Shown here: piece after piece, positions 1 to 7,548 of the stretch
How the letters are laid out: each line of letters starts with the position of its first letter
Position numbering within the stretch: the first letter of the stretch is position 1
Source of the DNA: an uncultured Caryophanales bacterium
Lineage (GTDB): Bacteria; Bacillota_I; Bacilli_A; Acholeplasmatales; Anaeroplasmataceae
Direction: 5' to 3'
DNA: 64,000 bases
NCBI GenBank assembly: GCA_946626535.1
Contig: CAMOUK010000002.1
Span: 47,519-111,518 of the forward strand
Notes under the pieces: model-generated
Database searches by the model: none
What the model was told of the DNA's origin: nothing
What the model saw: the letters and a program-made list of their open reading frames with translations, nothing else
Program-made: the position numbers and the translations under genes

Positions 1-575
1 TTTAAAAAGCCTGTGCCTTCAAAAATGAATTCTAAGAAGCCATCCTTTTCAACTAATTCAGCCTTAAAGATAGTTTTTATCGTATCCTTTCTTTCATCTA
101 TTTGGGCACTCGCAAAGCCTTTAAAATCATGCTTACCAACAAATAGCTTAATCGCATCCTTCATCTTTTCAACATCTAAGTTATAAATATAAGATGAATA
201 TCTAGCATAAAAAGGATTATACTCTAAGGGATTAATATAATATCTATATTCCTTAGATTTCGCACTAAATCTAGCGTGGAAATCTAAATCTACCTCTTCT
301 ACACTTTTAATATAAATATCTGAAGGTAAAAAGGTATTAATACCTCTTTTAAGCGCACTTGGCTCAATATAATTATCTAAATCAAAATGAATAACCTGCG
401 CTCTTGCATGAACATATCTATCAGTTCTACCTGATGGATATATTTTTATATCCTTATTTAGCATCTTATACATTGCCTTATTAATCTCAAGCTCAATAGT
501 AGGTAGATCATTTTGAATTTGAAAGCCCATATAATTATATCCATCATATGATAATATACATTTATATCTAACCAT
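1..575 (-). CDS. truA: tRNA pseudouridine synthase A, 3' part cut off by window edge
   Basis: TruA converts uridines 38-40 of the tRNA anticodon arm to pseudouridine. About 191 residues are visible from ATG at 575. The N-terminal SYDGYNYMGFQIQ segment and GRTD followed by VHA and QVIHFD are family hallmarks; the Asp of GRTD is the catalytic residue. An oddity is GRTDRYVHA, where most family members have Gly at the Tyr position. The start overlaps the ecfT stop by 8 bases, and ecfA1-ecfA2-ecfT-truA is a classic Firmicutes operon order. The C-terminal part lies outside the window, so intactness cannot be judged. Confidence 0.9.
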   Translation of the reverse strand, partial: MVRYKCILSYDGYNYMGFQIQNDLPTIELEINKAMYKMLNKDIKIYPSGRTDRYVHARAQVIHFDLDNYIEPSALKRGINTFLPSDIYIKSVEEVDLDFHARFSAKSKEYRYYINPLEYNPFYARYSSYIYNLDVEKMKDAIKLFVGKHDFKGFASAQIDERKDTIKTIFKAELVEKDGFLEFIFEGTGFL

Positions 576-1563
576 AATATACCATACTCCAAATAACTAA
601 GCCTAAAAGGCCCAATGATAAAATTATGCAAACATAATCACGCCATCTTAGCTTAAGCTCATCAAGCTTAGTTCTAGGTGCACCTATAATATAGCCTCTT
701 GCCTCCATCGCGTTAGCTAGGTCATCGGCTCTCTTAAATGAGATGACAAACATAGGTATTAATAAAGATATTATTTGACTAACCTTATCCTTTAATCTAC
801 CTTCTTCAAAATCTACACCACGAGAGGCCTGAGCCTTCATAATTTTTCTTGATTCTTCTATTAATGTTGGAATAAATCTTAATGTTAAGGCAATCATCAT
901 AGAAAATACTCCAACCTTTATCTTTAATAGCTTTAATGGGGCAAGTAATCCCTCAAGACCATTATTGATATCAGTAGTCATAGTAGATAGTGTTAATAAA
1001 GATGTTATTCCAATCATAATAATAAGTCTAATTAAAATAAAGCCAGCTCTATCTACACCCTCCTGATATACACTAAATTTCCATGAAGACCAGTTCATAT
1101 TAAAGTTCCAATTAAATTTTTCAAATGGATTTTGCCATAATATACAAAAGCCTATAAATATTAATAGAAGTAAATAGATAGTTCTAAATGGAATATATTT
1201 TCTTGTAAAGAAATATAACAATAATAAACCAGTAAGTATTAAAGTTTGATATAAGCCTATCTGCATATCAAATGTATATAAAAGCTTATATGTTATATCG
1301 TGAGTATAAATTATTTGTAGAGAAACAGTAAATACCATTAAAAACATAATTGGCTTTAAGCCCTTTAATACCTTTAAAGGTGATATTCTAGTTGATAAGA
1401 ATATTAATACAAATACTAAAAAGGCTATACCCATACCTATTAAATTAGGAATTAAAAATATCGTAACAATAAGTAGGATTGCTAAAAATATTTTAACTCT
1501 AGGATCTAGCTTATAAATCCAGCTATGTCCTTCAACATATTGACCAAAGGTGATATTATCCAT
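568..1563 (-). CDS. ecfT: ECF transporter transmembrane subunit EcfT
   Basis: This is the membrane coupling subunit of an energy-coupling factor (ECF) transporter, which joins the two ATPases to exchangeable vitamin- or metal-binding S components. The 331 residues contain several hydrophobic helices in the first half, an unusual Trp/Phe-rich segment around residues 143-163, and cytoplasmic coupling helices with EESRKIMKAQASRG and the ANAMEARGY motif near residue 285, both typical of EcfT. Family members are usually about 265 residues, so the extra length is mostly the middle insertion. The start overlaps the end of ecfA2 by 8 bases. No S component is encoded nearby, which fits a group II ECF module serving many substrates. 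Confidence 0.93.
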   Translation of the reverse strand: MDNITFGQYVEGHSWIYKLDPRVKIFLAILLIVTIFLIPNLIGMGIAFLVFVLIFLSTRISPLKVLKGLKPIMFLMVFTVSLQIIYTHDITYKLLYTFDMQIGLYQTLILTGLLLLYFFTRKYIPFRTIYLLLLIFIGFCILWQNPFEKFNWNFNMNWSSWKFSVYQEGVDRAGFILIRLIIMIGITSLLTLSTMTTDINNGLEGLLAPLKLLKIKVGVFSMMIALTLRFIPTLIEESRKIMKAQASRGVDFEEGRLKDKVSQIISLLIPMFVISFKRADDLANAMEARGYIIGAPRTKLDELKLRWRDYVCIILSLGLLGLVIWSMVYYG

Positions 1564-2416
1564 GAAGCTTCACCACCTTTTTTAATAGCTCATTAATATT
1601 ATGAGTATTATAATCAATATTATAATTAAGCTTTTTATTTAAATAATCTATAAGCTTTAAAACATCAGGCTTTGTCAAATGATTTTCTTTAATTAATTCA
1701 TCATTTTCAAACAGCTTTTGTTTATCACCATCATATGTAATATGGCTATCATTTAAAACTACTACTCTAGTTGAATATTCATATACTAAGTTCATATCAT
1801 GAGTGATTAAAACAATAGTTTTTCCAAATGTTTTATAAATATCATAAAATAAATTCATTATTTCCTTACTAGACTTTGGATCAAGTCCTCTTGTAGGCTC
1901 ATCTAGAAGTATAATATCTGGCTCATATGCTAAAATACCCGCAATAGCGCATTTTCTCATTTGGCCTCCACTTAAATTAAATGGAGATTTATTTAAAAGC
2001 TTTTCAATGCCAAGAAGCTTAGCAACCTCTATTGCCTTCTTTTTAGCCTCCTCTTCTGTCATACCAAAATTCTTTGGAGCAAACATGATATCCTTTAATA
2101 CAGTTTCTTCAAATAGTTGATATTCAGGAAATTGGAAAACAAATCCAACTCTTTTTCTTACGCCCTTAAGCTTTGGATTTTTCTTTTTCTTTGGAGTAAT
2201 AACATAATCAAATATTTCTACAGTACCTGATGTAGGTAGCTTTAAAGCATTCATATGCTCAATTAAAGATGATTTACCGGCACCTGTTTTACCAATAATA
2301 GAAACAAATTCTTCCTTTTCATTAATTTCTAAATTGATATTTTCTAAGGCAACAGTAATATCTTTTTTCTTTAGCCCTCTATAAGAATGGCTTACATTTT
2401 TAAACGATATTCCCAT
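1556..2416 (-). CDS. ecfA2: ECF transporter ATPase EcfA2
   Basis: Second ATP-binding subunit of the ECF transporter. Walker A is GKTGAGKSS near residue 43, the Q-loop is in FVFQFPEYQLFEETV, the ABC signature is LSGGQMRK and Walker B is IILLDEPTRGLD, followed by the switch His in LITHDM. The FPEYQLFEETV stretch is characteristic of EcfA2 as opposed to EcfA1. The 286-residue length fits the family. A GGAGG site lies 4 bases before the ATG at 2416, inside the 3' end of ecfA1, so the genes overlap by 25 bases and are probably translationally coupled. Confidence 0.95.
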   Translation of the reverse strand: MGISFKNVSHSYRGLKKKDITVALENINLEINEKEEFVSIIGKTGAGKSSLIEHMNALKLPTSGTVEIFDYVITPKKKKNPKLKGVRKRVGFVFQFPEYQLFEETVLKDIMFAPKNFGMTEEEAKKKAIEVAKLLGIEKLLNKSPFNLSGGQMRKCAIAGILAYEPDIILLDEPTRGLDPKSSKEIMNLFYDIYKTFGKTIVLITHDMNLVYEYSTRVVVLNDSHITYDGDKQKLFENDELIKENHLTKPDVLKLIDYLNKKLNYNIDYNTHNINELLKKVVKLHG

Positions 2417-3204
2417 AACGCCTCCATAAGCCTTTCATCATTTTTTAAACAATCAATAGACATAGCCTCTCCATAGACCTTTAAGCTAAAAGGCATATCT
2501 AAGGATGTAGACTTTAAAAGCTGTTCATCCTTTAAGATATCTTCTGGCTTACCTTCACCTATAATTAAGCCATCCTTTAAAACAATTACCTCATCTGATT
2601 TTTGGGCTAATGATAAATCATGAGTAATTGTAATAATTGTCTTATGATAATTTTTATGTAGCTCTTCAATTAAATTTTCGATATCCTCTACGCCTTCTGG
2701 GTCTAGCATAGATGTTGCCTCATCTAGGATGATAACATCTGAATTTAGCGCTAAAATACCCGCAATAGCGACTCTTTGTTTCTGTCCGCCAGATAGTGAT
2801 GTAGGCTCTCTATCGATAAATTTATCCATATCGACCTTTTTAGTATATTCATCTATAAGCTTTAACATTTCTTCTCTTGGAACATTATGATTTTCAAGTC
2901 CGAAGGCTATATCGTATTTAACATTATATCCAACAAATTGATTATCAGGGTTTTGGAATACTATTCCAACCTTTCTTCTAATCATATTTAAATTACTTTC
3001 ATCTAATTTAACACCATCAAATAGAATTTCACCTGAATTAGGAAATACTAAGCCTACAAGTAGCTTAGCAATAGTTGATTTACCAGAACCATTGTGTCCA
3101 ATAATTGATACCCAAGATCCATCCTCAACATCAAAAGAAACACCATTAAGTGCCTTATCCTTTTGATTATATTCAAATTTAACATCTTTAAATTCGATTC
3201 TCAA
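2392..3204 (-). CDS. ecfA1: ECF transporter ATPase EcfA1
   Basis: First ATPase of the ECF module, heterodimer partner of EcfA2. Walker A GHNGSGKST, Q-loop FQNPDNQFVG (the EcfA1-type sequence), signature LSGGQKQR, Walker B VIILDEATSMLDPEG and switch His in ITHDL are all intact in 270 residues. The start is TTG at 3204, chosen because a strong AAGGAGGT site sits just upstream and the protein then begins at the first beta strand of the ABC fold. It is the first gene of the ecfA1-ecfA2-ecfT-truA operon and has its own promoter in the 71-base gap after the DUF1848 gene. Confidence 0.95.
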   Translation of the reverse strand: MRIEFKDVKFEYNQKDKALNGVSFDVEDGSWVSIIGHNGSGKSTIAKLLVGLVFPNSGEILFDGVKLDESNLNMIRRKVGIVFQNPDNQFVGYNVKYDIAFGLENHNVPREEMLKLIDEYTKKVDMDKFIDREPTSLSGGQKQRVAIAGILALNSDVIILDEATSMLDPEGVEDIENLIEELHKNYHKTIITITHDLSLAQKSDEVIVLKDGLIIGEGKPEDILKDEQLLKSTSLDMPFSLKVYGEAMSIDCLKNDERLMEALWEYRLKM

Positions 3205-3237
3205 TTTGGTTACCTCCTTTTTGGTAGATACCGACTA

Positions 3238-3246
3238 ATTATAGCA
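3238..3246 (-). promoter_or_regulatory. Extended -10 promoter of the ecf operon
   Basis: On the minus strand TGC-TATAAT (extended -10) lies about 25 bases before the AAGGAGGT site and TTG start of ecfA1. The matching -35 is weak (TTTAAC at 17 bases), which is usual for extended -10 promoters. Confidence 0.5.
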
Positions 3247-3275
3247 TATTATTTTCAAAAGTTAAAACAGCATTA

Positions 3276-4220
3276 TTACAAATCAAATAGTGTGATTCTT
3301 TCGTCTTTATTTGATTCTTGTTTAGCATCTTTAATCTCATCGAACTCATTAACATGTCCAATTAATAATGGTGAATTATCATCATGGCTTTGATAATTTT
3401 TTAATATTAAATCCTTATTGCCATTAGCATAACAATACCTACATAAATGTGAACAAGAATTATAAGAGCCTATATCATTTGATAAATAGCATGAACAATA
3501 GCCCTTTCTAGCTTCTGTCTTTTTCTTAATATTAAGCTTAGAGGAGATACTTTTTTCATAATCTTCTATCCTCATACAGCCATCTATATCAACACCATAC
3601 TCCTTTAGCCATTTTTCCTTTGAGCATAATCTTAAGCTCATATGATGCTTACTAGCAATCTTAATGAATTCCTTTGTTATTTCAATTTTAGTTACATCAT
3701 CACAGTCTTTAATTTCTGGATGATTTATTTCAAGCTTTTTATAAATATCAACAAAGCCATAAACAACTATATCTGTATAGCCTTCAAGCTTAGAAGCTAT
3801 ATATTCAAAAGCCTTAATATGATAATCCTTTGTATATTTATCATTAATTATAATTGGTGTATAGCGCCAAGCAATTGATTTTTTACCAACCTTATTAGAT
3901 AAATATTTAAAATCCTCTATTACTTGATTAACAGGTGGAACATTTGGTTCAAAATCCCTTCCAAAGCCAGTTATAGAAACATGCCAATATTGTCCAAAAT
4001 CCTTTAATTCATCTAAATAGGCAAGCATAGGTCTTGGATTTTTAGTACAAAAGCCTATAACATCAACAACCTTTGGATCTAGTAAAAATTTCGTTATTAA
4101 ATTAGGGTTAAATGGATTTCTAACTAATACATAACCTTCTTTTATTCTATTTATAAACCACTTAGAATAAAAGGCTGGTATATCAGTTCTTTGACCTGTA
4201 TTTATAATCATAACCTTCAC
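3276..4220 (-). CDS. DUF1848 family protein with C-terminal cysteine cluster
   Basis: The 314-residue protein matches what I know of DUF1848: an N-terminal RTDIPAFYSKWFINRIKEGY segment, a TIM-barrel-like middle with FCTKNPRPML and the SITGFGRDFEPNVPP region, and a C-terminal CxCY...CSHLCRYCYAN cluster. The last cysteines resemble an iron-sulfur or radical-SAM-like site, but no reaction is known to me and I do not assign one. It starts at ATG 4220 and precedes the ecf operon on the same strand with a promoter between them, so a functional link with transport is not implied. The IS element has landed directly upstream and may have replaced its native promoter. Confidence 0.75.
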   Translation of the reverse strand: MKVMIINTGQRTDIPAFYSKWFINRIKEGYVLVRNPFNPNLITKFLLDPKVVDVIGFCTKNPRPMLAYLDELKDFGQYWHVSITGFGRDFEPNVPPVNQVIEDFKYLSNKVGKKSIAWRYTPIIINDKYTKDYHIKAFEYIASKLEGYTDIVVYGFVDIYKKLEINHPEIKDCDDVTKIEITKEFIKIASKHHMSLRLCSKEKWLKEYGVDIDGCMRIEDYEKSISSKLNIKKKTEARKGYCSCYLSNDIGSYNSCSHLCRYCYANGNKDLILKNYQSHDDNSPLLIGHVNEFDEIKDAKQESNKDERITLFDL

Positions 4221-4251
4221 CTATATTTTTTATAAATCTCTCTTTAATTCT

Positions 4252-4400
4252 GTGACATACTCTCTCACTTATAGAAGTTGAGAGCTTCTCGGGCAAGATA
4301 CCTAGTGGTATCAGTAAGCGAGCTAGCCCCATGTGCCCCATGGTTGTTAATTTAGGATTAAGAATTTATAATTTTTAATCCTTCTTTTTTTAAGTTGATA
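4252..4400 (-). ncRNA. Putative omega-RNA (reRNA) of TnpB with right-end scaffold
   Basis: In IS200/IS605 elements the 3' end of tnpB and the following right end produce the guide RNA of TnpB. Here the non-coding stretch after the tnpB stop (4358) holds a perfect GATACC/GGTATC stem (4297-4312) and a CTCTCA/TGAGAG stem (4262-4267 with 4279-4284), ending in TCAC at about 4252. The flanking minus-strand bases below 4252 (AGAATTAAAGAGAGATTT) would then be the guide. Extent and 3' end are inferred; nothing here proves transcription. Confidence 0.5.
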
Positions 4401-5512
4401 CTTGCGTTTACATCTCTATCATGTAATGTATGACATATTGGACATTCCCATTTCCTTACATCTATTGTAAGAAGTTGATTCTTATATCCACATACATTAC
4501 ATTTTTTAGATGATGGAAAATATCTGTCTACCTTTATTAGCTTCTTTCCTTTGTTTTCTAATTTCGTTATTAGTAAGTTAGTAAACATTCTCCATGCATT
4601 ATCATATACTACTTTTCCATTTTCTTTATATTCTTTTGCCATTTCTTGCATATCTAAATCCTCTATTACTACAACATCATATCGATTGGCTATCTCGTTT
4701 GTAAATTTGTTGTAGTAATCTAGTCTTTTATTCTTTAGATATTCATGATATCTGGCTACCTTTATTCTTTGCTTTTCGTATCTTTTTGATCCTTTTATTT
4801 CTTTTTTATAATTATGGTTTTGTCTTCTTGATAATGTTCTTTGTAATCTATGTAGCTTTTCTTCACCCTTTCTATATAATTTTAAAAACTCAGGATCAAC
4901 AAACAAATTATCATCTGTTACTAATAATTCTTTATTAGAATAATCTAATCCTATTATATTATTCTTATCAATTATGTAATTGGTTTCTTCCTCATTATAT
5001 TCAAATAATATAGATACATAATATTTACCTGATGGTGCTTTTGATATTGTCGCTGATTTTAATTTATATCCATCAGGTATATCTCTATGTATTTTTGTTT
5101 TTACAATACCTATTTTAGGTAATTTAATATGTTTATCATCAATAATAGATATATTATGATTTACATTTATTGTTGAATATGAATCATTATGGTCACTTTT
5201 TCTTTTATATTGTGGATATCCTACCTTAGGATTCCTAAAGAAATTCTTAAATGATGTTTCTAAATGCTTTAAAGTTTGTTGTAAAGATATTGAATCAGAT
5301 TCCTTTAAAAATTCCTTTTCTATTTTTAATATGTTTAAGTATTGGGCATAATCTTTATATTTTAACGTTTTCTTATTTTCTTCATATTCCTTTTTACTCA
5401 TATTCAAAAAATAATTAAAAACAAGGCGACAACATCCAAAATTCTTGCCCATCATTATTCTTTGTTCAAATGTTGGATAAATTCTGAATTTAAACGCCTT
5501 GTGCTTTAACAT
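4358..5512 (-). CDS. tnpB: TnpB RNA-guided endonuclease of IS200/IS605 element
   Basis: TnpB is the Cas12 ancestor: an RNA-guided DNA nuclease that cuts vacated sites and helps the element persist. The 384 residues look intact. An N-terminal YRIYPT-like start (FKFRIYPTFEQ) is followed by the helix-turn-helix region, the RuvC residues Asp190 (GLDYS), Glu284 (VIEDLDM) and the Asp pair of HDRDVNA (365/367), and a zinc ribbon with Cys338, Cys341, Cys357 and Cys360. The ATG at 5512 overlaps the tnpA stop as TAATG, so it is probably translated by reinitiation. All catalytic residues are present, so the nuclease is likely active. Confidence 0.93.
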   Translation of the reverse strand: MLKHKAFKFRIYPTFEQRIMMGKNFGCCRLVFNYFLNMSKKEYEENKKTLKYKDYAQYLNILKIEKEFLKESDSISLQQTLKHLETSFKNFFRNPKVGYPQYKRKSDHNDSYSTINVNHNISIIDDKHIKLPKIGIVKTKIHRDIPDGYKLKSATISKAPSGKYYVSILFEYNEEETNYIIDKNNIIGLDYSNKELLVTDDNLFVDPEFLKLYRKGEEKLHRLQRTLSRRQNHNYKKEIKGSKRYEKQRIKVARYHEYLKNKRLDYYNKFTNEIANRYDVVVIEDLDMQEMAKEYKENGKVVYDNAWRMFTNLLITKLENKGKKLIKVDRYFPSSKKCNVCGYKNQLLTIDVRKWECPICHTLHDRDVNASINLKKEGLKIINS

Positions 5513-5910
5513 TATTTTTCCCCTTGAGTTTCAATATATCTTTTTATTACATCTATTGTTACACCGCCTGTAGATATTAGACAGTATGATTTAGACCAAA
5601 ATGCTTCCTTCCATAATTTTTCTTTTATTTCTGGAAATTCAATCTTTATAAGTCTAGATGATGCAGATTTATATGCGTTCATGAATTTTGATATTTCAGT
5701 ATTAGGGCAACCCTTAAACAATACATGTACATGATCAATATCATGATTCCATTCCATTAATGTAATATGATACATTTTTCCAATATATTCAAACATTTCT
5801 TTTAATCTATTTGAAATAGTATCATTAATTACTTTTCTTCTATATTTAACAACCATAACTAAATGATAATTAAGGCTGAACACTGAATGATTGTTTGTAT
5901 CAAAATTCAT
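5512..5910 (-). CDS. tnpA: TnpA, IS200-like Y1 HUH transposase
   Basis: TnpA catalyses single-strand excision and insertion of the element. From the chosen start it has 132 residues, with the HUH metal site His60-Val-His62 (DHVHVLF) and catalytic Tyr125 (IKRYIETQG), both at family positions. The ATG at 5910 is preferred over a GTG at 5940 because a GAGGT ribosome site lies 7-11 bases before it and the family begins at this point. The protein is full length, so the element should be mobile. A promoter lies upstream at 5949-5977. Confidence 0.93.
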   Translation of the reverse strand: MNFDTNNHSVFSLNYHLVMVVKYRRKVINDTISNRLKEMFEYIGKMYHITLMEWNHDIDHVHVLFKGCPNTEISKFMNAYKSASSRLIKIEFPEIKEKLWKEAFWSKSYCLISTGGVTIDVIKRYIETQGEK

Positions 5911-5948
5911 TGAAATTACCTCAAATATTATATTTACCACCTAAGTAT

Positions 5949-5977
5949 ATTATACCATATTTTGTGCTCGCTTACAA
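5949..5977 (-). promoter_or_regulatory. Promoter of tnpA
   Basis: Minus-strand TTGTAA (5972-5977) and perfect TATAAT (5949-5954) are separated by 17 bases, 39 bases before the tnpA start. It lies within the element's left end. Confidence 0.6.
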
Positions 5978-6090
5978 TCAATTATTATATAAATTGTGCG
6001 ATTCATCCCCAACCTAAAGAGGATGGAGTATTCTCGATAGTTATTGATAAAATTATTTACTAGAGGTAAATATACTTAAAGTAATAAAAC

Positions 6091-6121
6091 AAAAAAAAGC
6101 ACCGAATCTAATCAGTGCTTA
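6091..6121 (-). terminator. Intrinsic terminator after tRNA-Gly
   Basis: Minus-strand 8-bp stem AGCACTGA/TCGGTGCT (one G-U pair) with a 6-base loop is followed by a run of eight T. It ends the tRNA transcript. Confidence 0.85.
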
Positions 6122-6131
6122 CATTTTTTAA

Positions 6132-6206
6132 TGGAGCCACAGAACGGAATCGAACCGTCATCATATGCATGGCAAGCATAGGTACTAACCGTTGTACTAC
6201 TGCGGC
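6132..6206 (-). tRNA. tRNA-Gly (anticodon GCC)
   Basis: The minus strand folds into a cloverleaf of 75 bases. The acceptor stem is GCCGCAG with CTGTGGC (one G-U), the anticodon stem TATGC/GCATA encloses loop TTGCCAT with anticodon GCC, the T arm has loop TTCGATT, and the CCA end is encoded. It sits between the addAB/DUF2130 operon and the IS element, with its own promoter and terminator. Confidence 0.93.
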
Positions 6207-6226
6207 ATTTGCTTCGTGCATTTATT

Positions 6227-6254
6227 ATTATAACAAAATTTTTTCATAATGCAA
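6227..6254 (-). promoter_or_regulatory. Promoter of tRNA-Gly
   Basis: TTGCAT (6249-6254) and TATAAT (6227-6232) on the minus strand, 16 bases apart, about 20 bases before the tRNA 5' end. Confidence 0.6.
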
Positions 6255-6279
6255 CAATTTTTTTACACGAAGCTAAATT

Positions 6280-7548
6280 TTATTTTTTATCGTCTAATTC
6301 CTTAAACTTTTCCTTCATTGTAGGATTATTATAGGTAAGCTTTCTAATTGATAAATCCCGAGCCTTATCATTAGCTAATCTTAAATTATTTTCAGATAAT
6401 AATAATGCTTCTTTTACCTTAGTTAAATGAGTAATTGTCTTATCTATTTCGCTAATAGCGTCATCAAATTTAGTTTTTGCGGTTAAAACATTCTTATTAA
6501 ATTTATCCTGGAAATCTAATAATTTATTCTCAAAATTAGTAATGTCTAGATTTTGATTTTTAATTTTTTCTAGCTCATTTTTAGTTTCAACAGTTCTAAA
6601 ATTAGCATTTCTTAATAATGTAATAATTGGAATAAAGAATTGAGGTCTTATAACATACATCTTTGGATATCTATATGAAACATCTACTATTCCATTATTA
6701 TAATATTCATTTTCTGCCTCTAGCATAGAAACAAGTACTGCATATTCGCACTTTTTCTCATTTCTATCTTTATCTAATTCTTTAAAGAAATCCTCATTTT
6801 TATGCTTAGTTGAAGTAGTATCTGCCTCATTTTTCATTTCAAACATAATTGAAATAAGCTCAGCACCCTCTTCTGTTTGTTCTCTAAAGATAAAATCACC
6901 CTTAGAGCCTGAAATAGATGTATCATTATCCTTTTCAAAATAAGCATTAGGGAAGGCTGCCATTCTAATTTGATTAAATGAATTTTGACAGTGCTGTTCT
7001 AATGTTTCACCTAATAATTTAGTTGAGGCTTTAATTTTTAAATCCTTATAAAAATCTATTTGAACATCCTTCTGTTGTAACTCATTTTTATATTTTTCTT
7101 CAATGCCTTTAATCTTTAAATCATTTTCAGCATCCTTAGCCTGAAGCTTCAACTCTAATTCTTTTATTACAAATTCTTTATTCTTTAAATCTTCTTGATT
7201 TTTAGCTTCAGTCTTTTTAATTTCTAATTCCTTAGCTAAATTGCTATTTTGAATTGTATTTTTTAAAGTAGCAATTTCTTCATTCTTCTTAGCTAATAGT
7301 TCCTGATACTGTTGTTTAATATTAGCACTAGATTTTTCTAAATCTAATTGTTTTTGAAGCTCATCAGTTTTTTTTGCTTCCTCAAGCTTCTTTTCATATA
7401 TTTGGTCTTTACCAGATGCGATAGCATTTTCTAATTGAGTTAAATCAACACTTTTTAAGCTTGTTAAATCAATATAATCGCCCTTTTGGGCATCCTCATC
7501 TAATACGATTGTATTTTTATCTCTAACTATTACTTTTATTTCTTTCAT
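6280..7548 (-). CDS. DUF2130 protein, coiled coil plus nuclease-like C-terminal core
   Basis: The 422-residue protein fits the DUF2130 family. Residues 45-165 are Lys/Glu/Gln-rich heptads, a long coiled coil. A conserved globular part follows, with [40 protein letters not shown] and [14 protein letters not shown]. The Asp of KGDFIF followed by Glu-Met-Lys in FEMKNE about 20 residues later looks like the D...ExK core of PD-(D/E)XK nucleases; this is inference, not a known activity. The ATG at 7548 overlaps the addA stop as ATGA, so it is co-translated with the recombination nuclease. No terminator is seen before the tRNA gene downstream. Confidence 0.8.
   Translation of the reverse strand: MKEIKVIVRDKNTIVLDEDAQKGDYIDLTSLKSVDLTQLENAIASGKDQIYEKKLEEAKKTDELQKQLDLEKSSANIKQQYQELLAKKNEEIATLKNTIQNSNLAKELEIKKTEAKNQEDLKNKEFVIKELELKLQAKDAENDLKIKGIEEKYKNELQQKDVQIDFYKDLKIKASTKLLGETLEQHCQNSFNQIRMAAFPNAYFEKDNDTSISGSKGDFIFREQTEEGAELISIMFEMKNEADTTSTKHKNEDFFKELDKDRNEKKCEYAVLVSMLEAENEYYNNGIVDVSYRYPKMYVIRPQFFIPIITLLRNANFRTVETKNELEKIKNQNLDITNFENKLLDFQDKFNKNVLTAKTKFDDAISEIDKTITHLTKVKEALLLSENNLRLANDKARDLSIRKLTYNNPTMKEKFKELDDKK

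Larger units (their letters stand above)
4252..6040 (-). mobile_element. IS200/IS605-family insertion sequence with tnpA and tnpB
   Basis: An apparently complete single-strand transposing element: tnpA (HUH transposase) and tnpB (RNA-guided nuclease) in tandem, flanked by non-coding ends with hairpins and without terminal inverted repeats or target duplication, as expected of the family. Near tnpA, the minus strand folds CATCCTC...GGGGATG (6004-6025); the pairing is complete (with one G-U) only on that strand, as expected for TnpA end recognition. The tnpB-distal end ends in a TCAC-type boundary near 4252. Both boundaries are estimates from family resemblance; the tnpA-side end could be off by tens of bases. 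Confidence 0.75.

Noticed and set aside
3276..4220. Reading the DUF1848 gene as a radical-SAM enzyme
   Set aside because: The cysteine cluster is C-terminal and does not show the canonical CxxxCxxC at the start of a SAM-binding barrel that I could confirm.
4221..4357. Treating the stems after tnpB as an ordinary transcription terminator
   Set aside because: No T run follows on the minus strand; the layout fits the IS right end and omega-RNA better.
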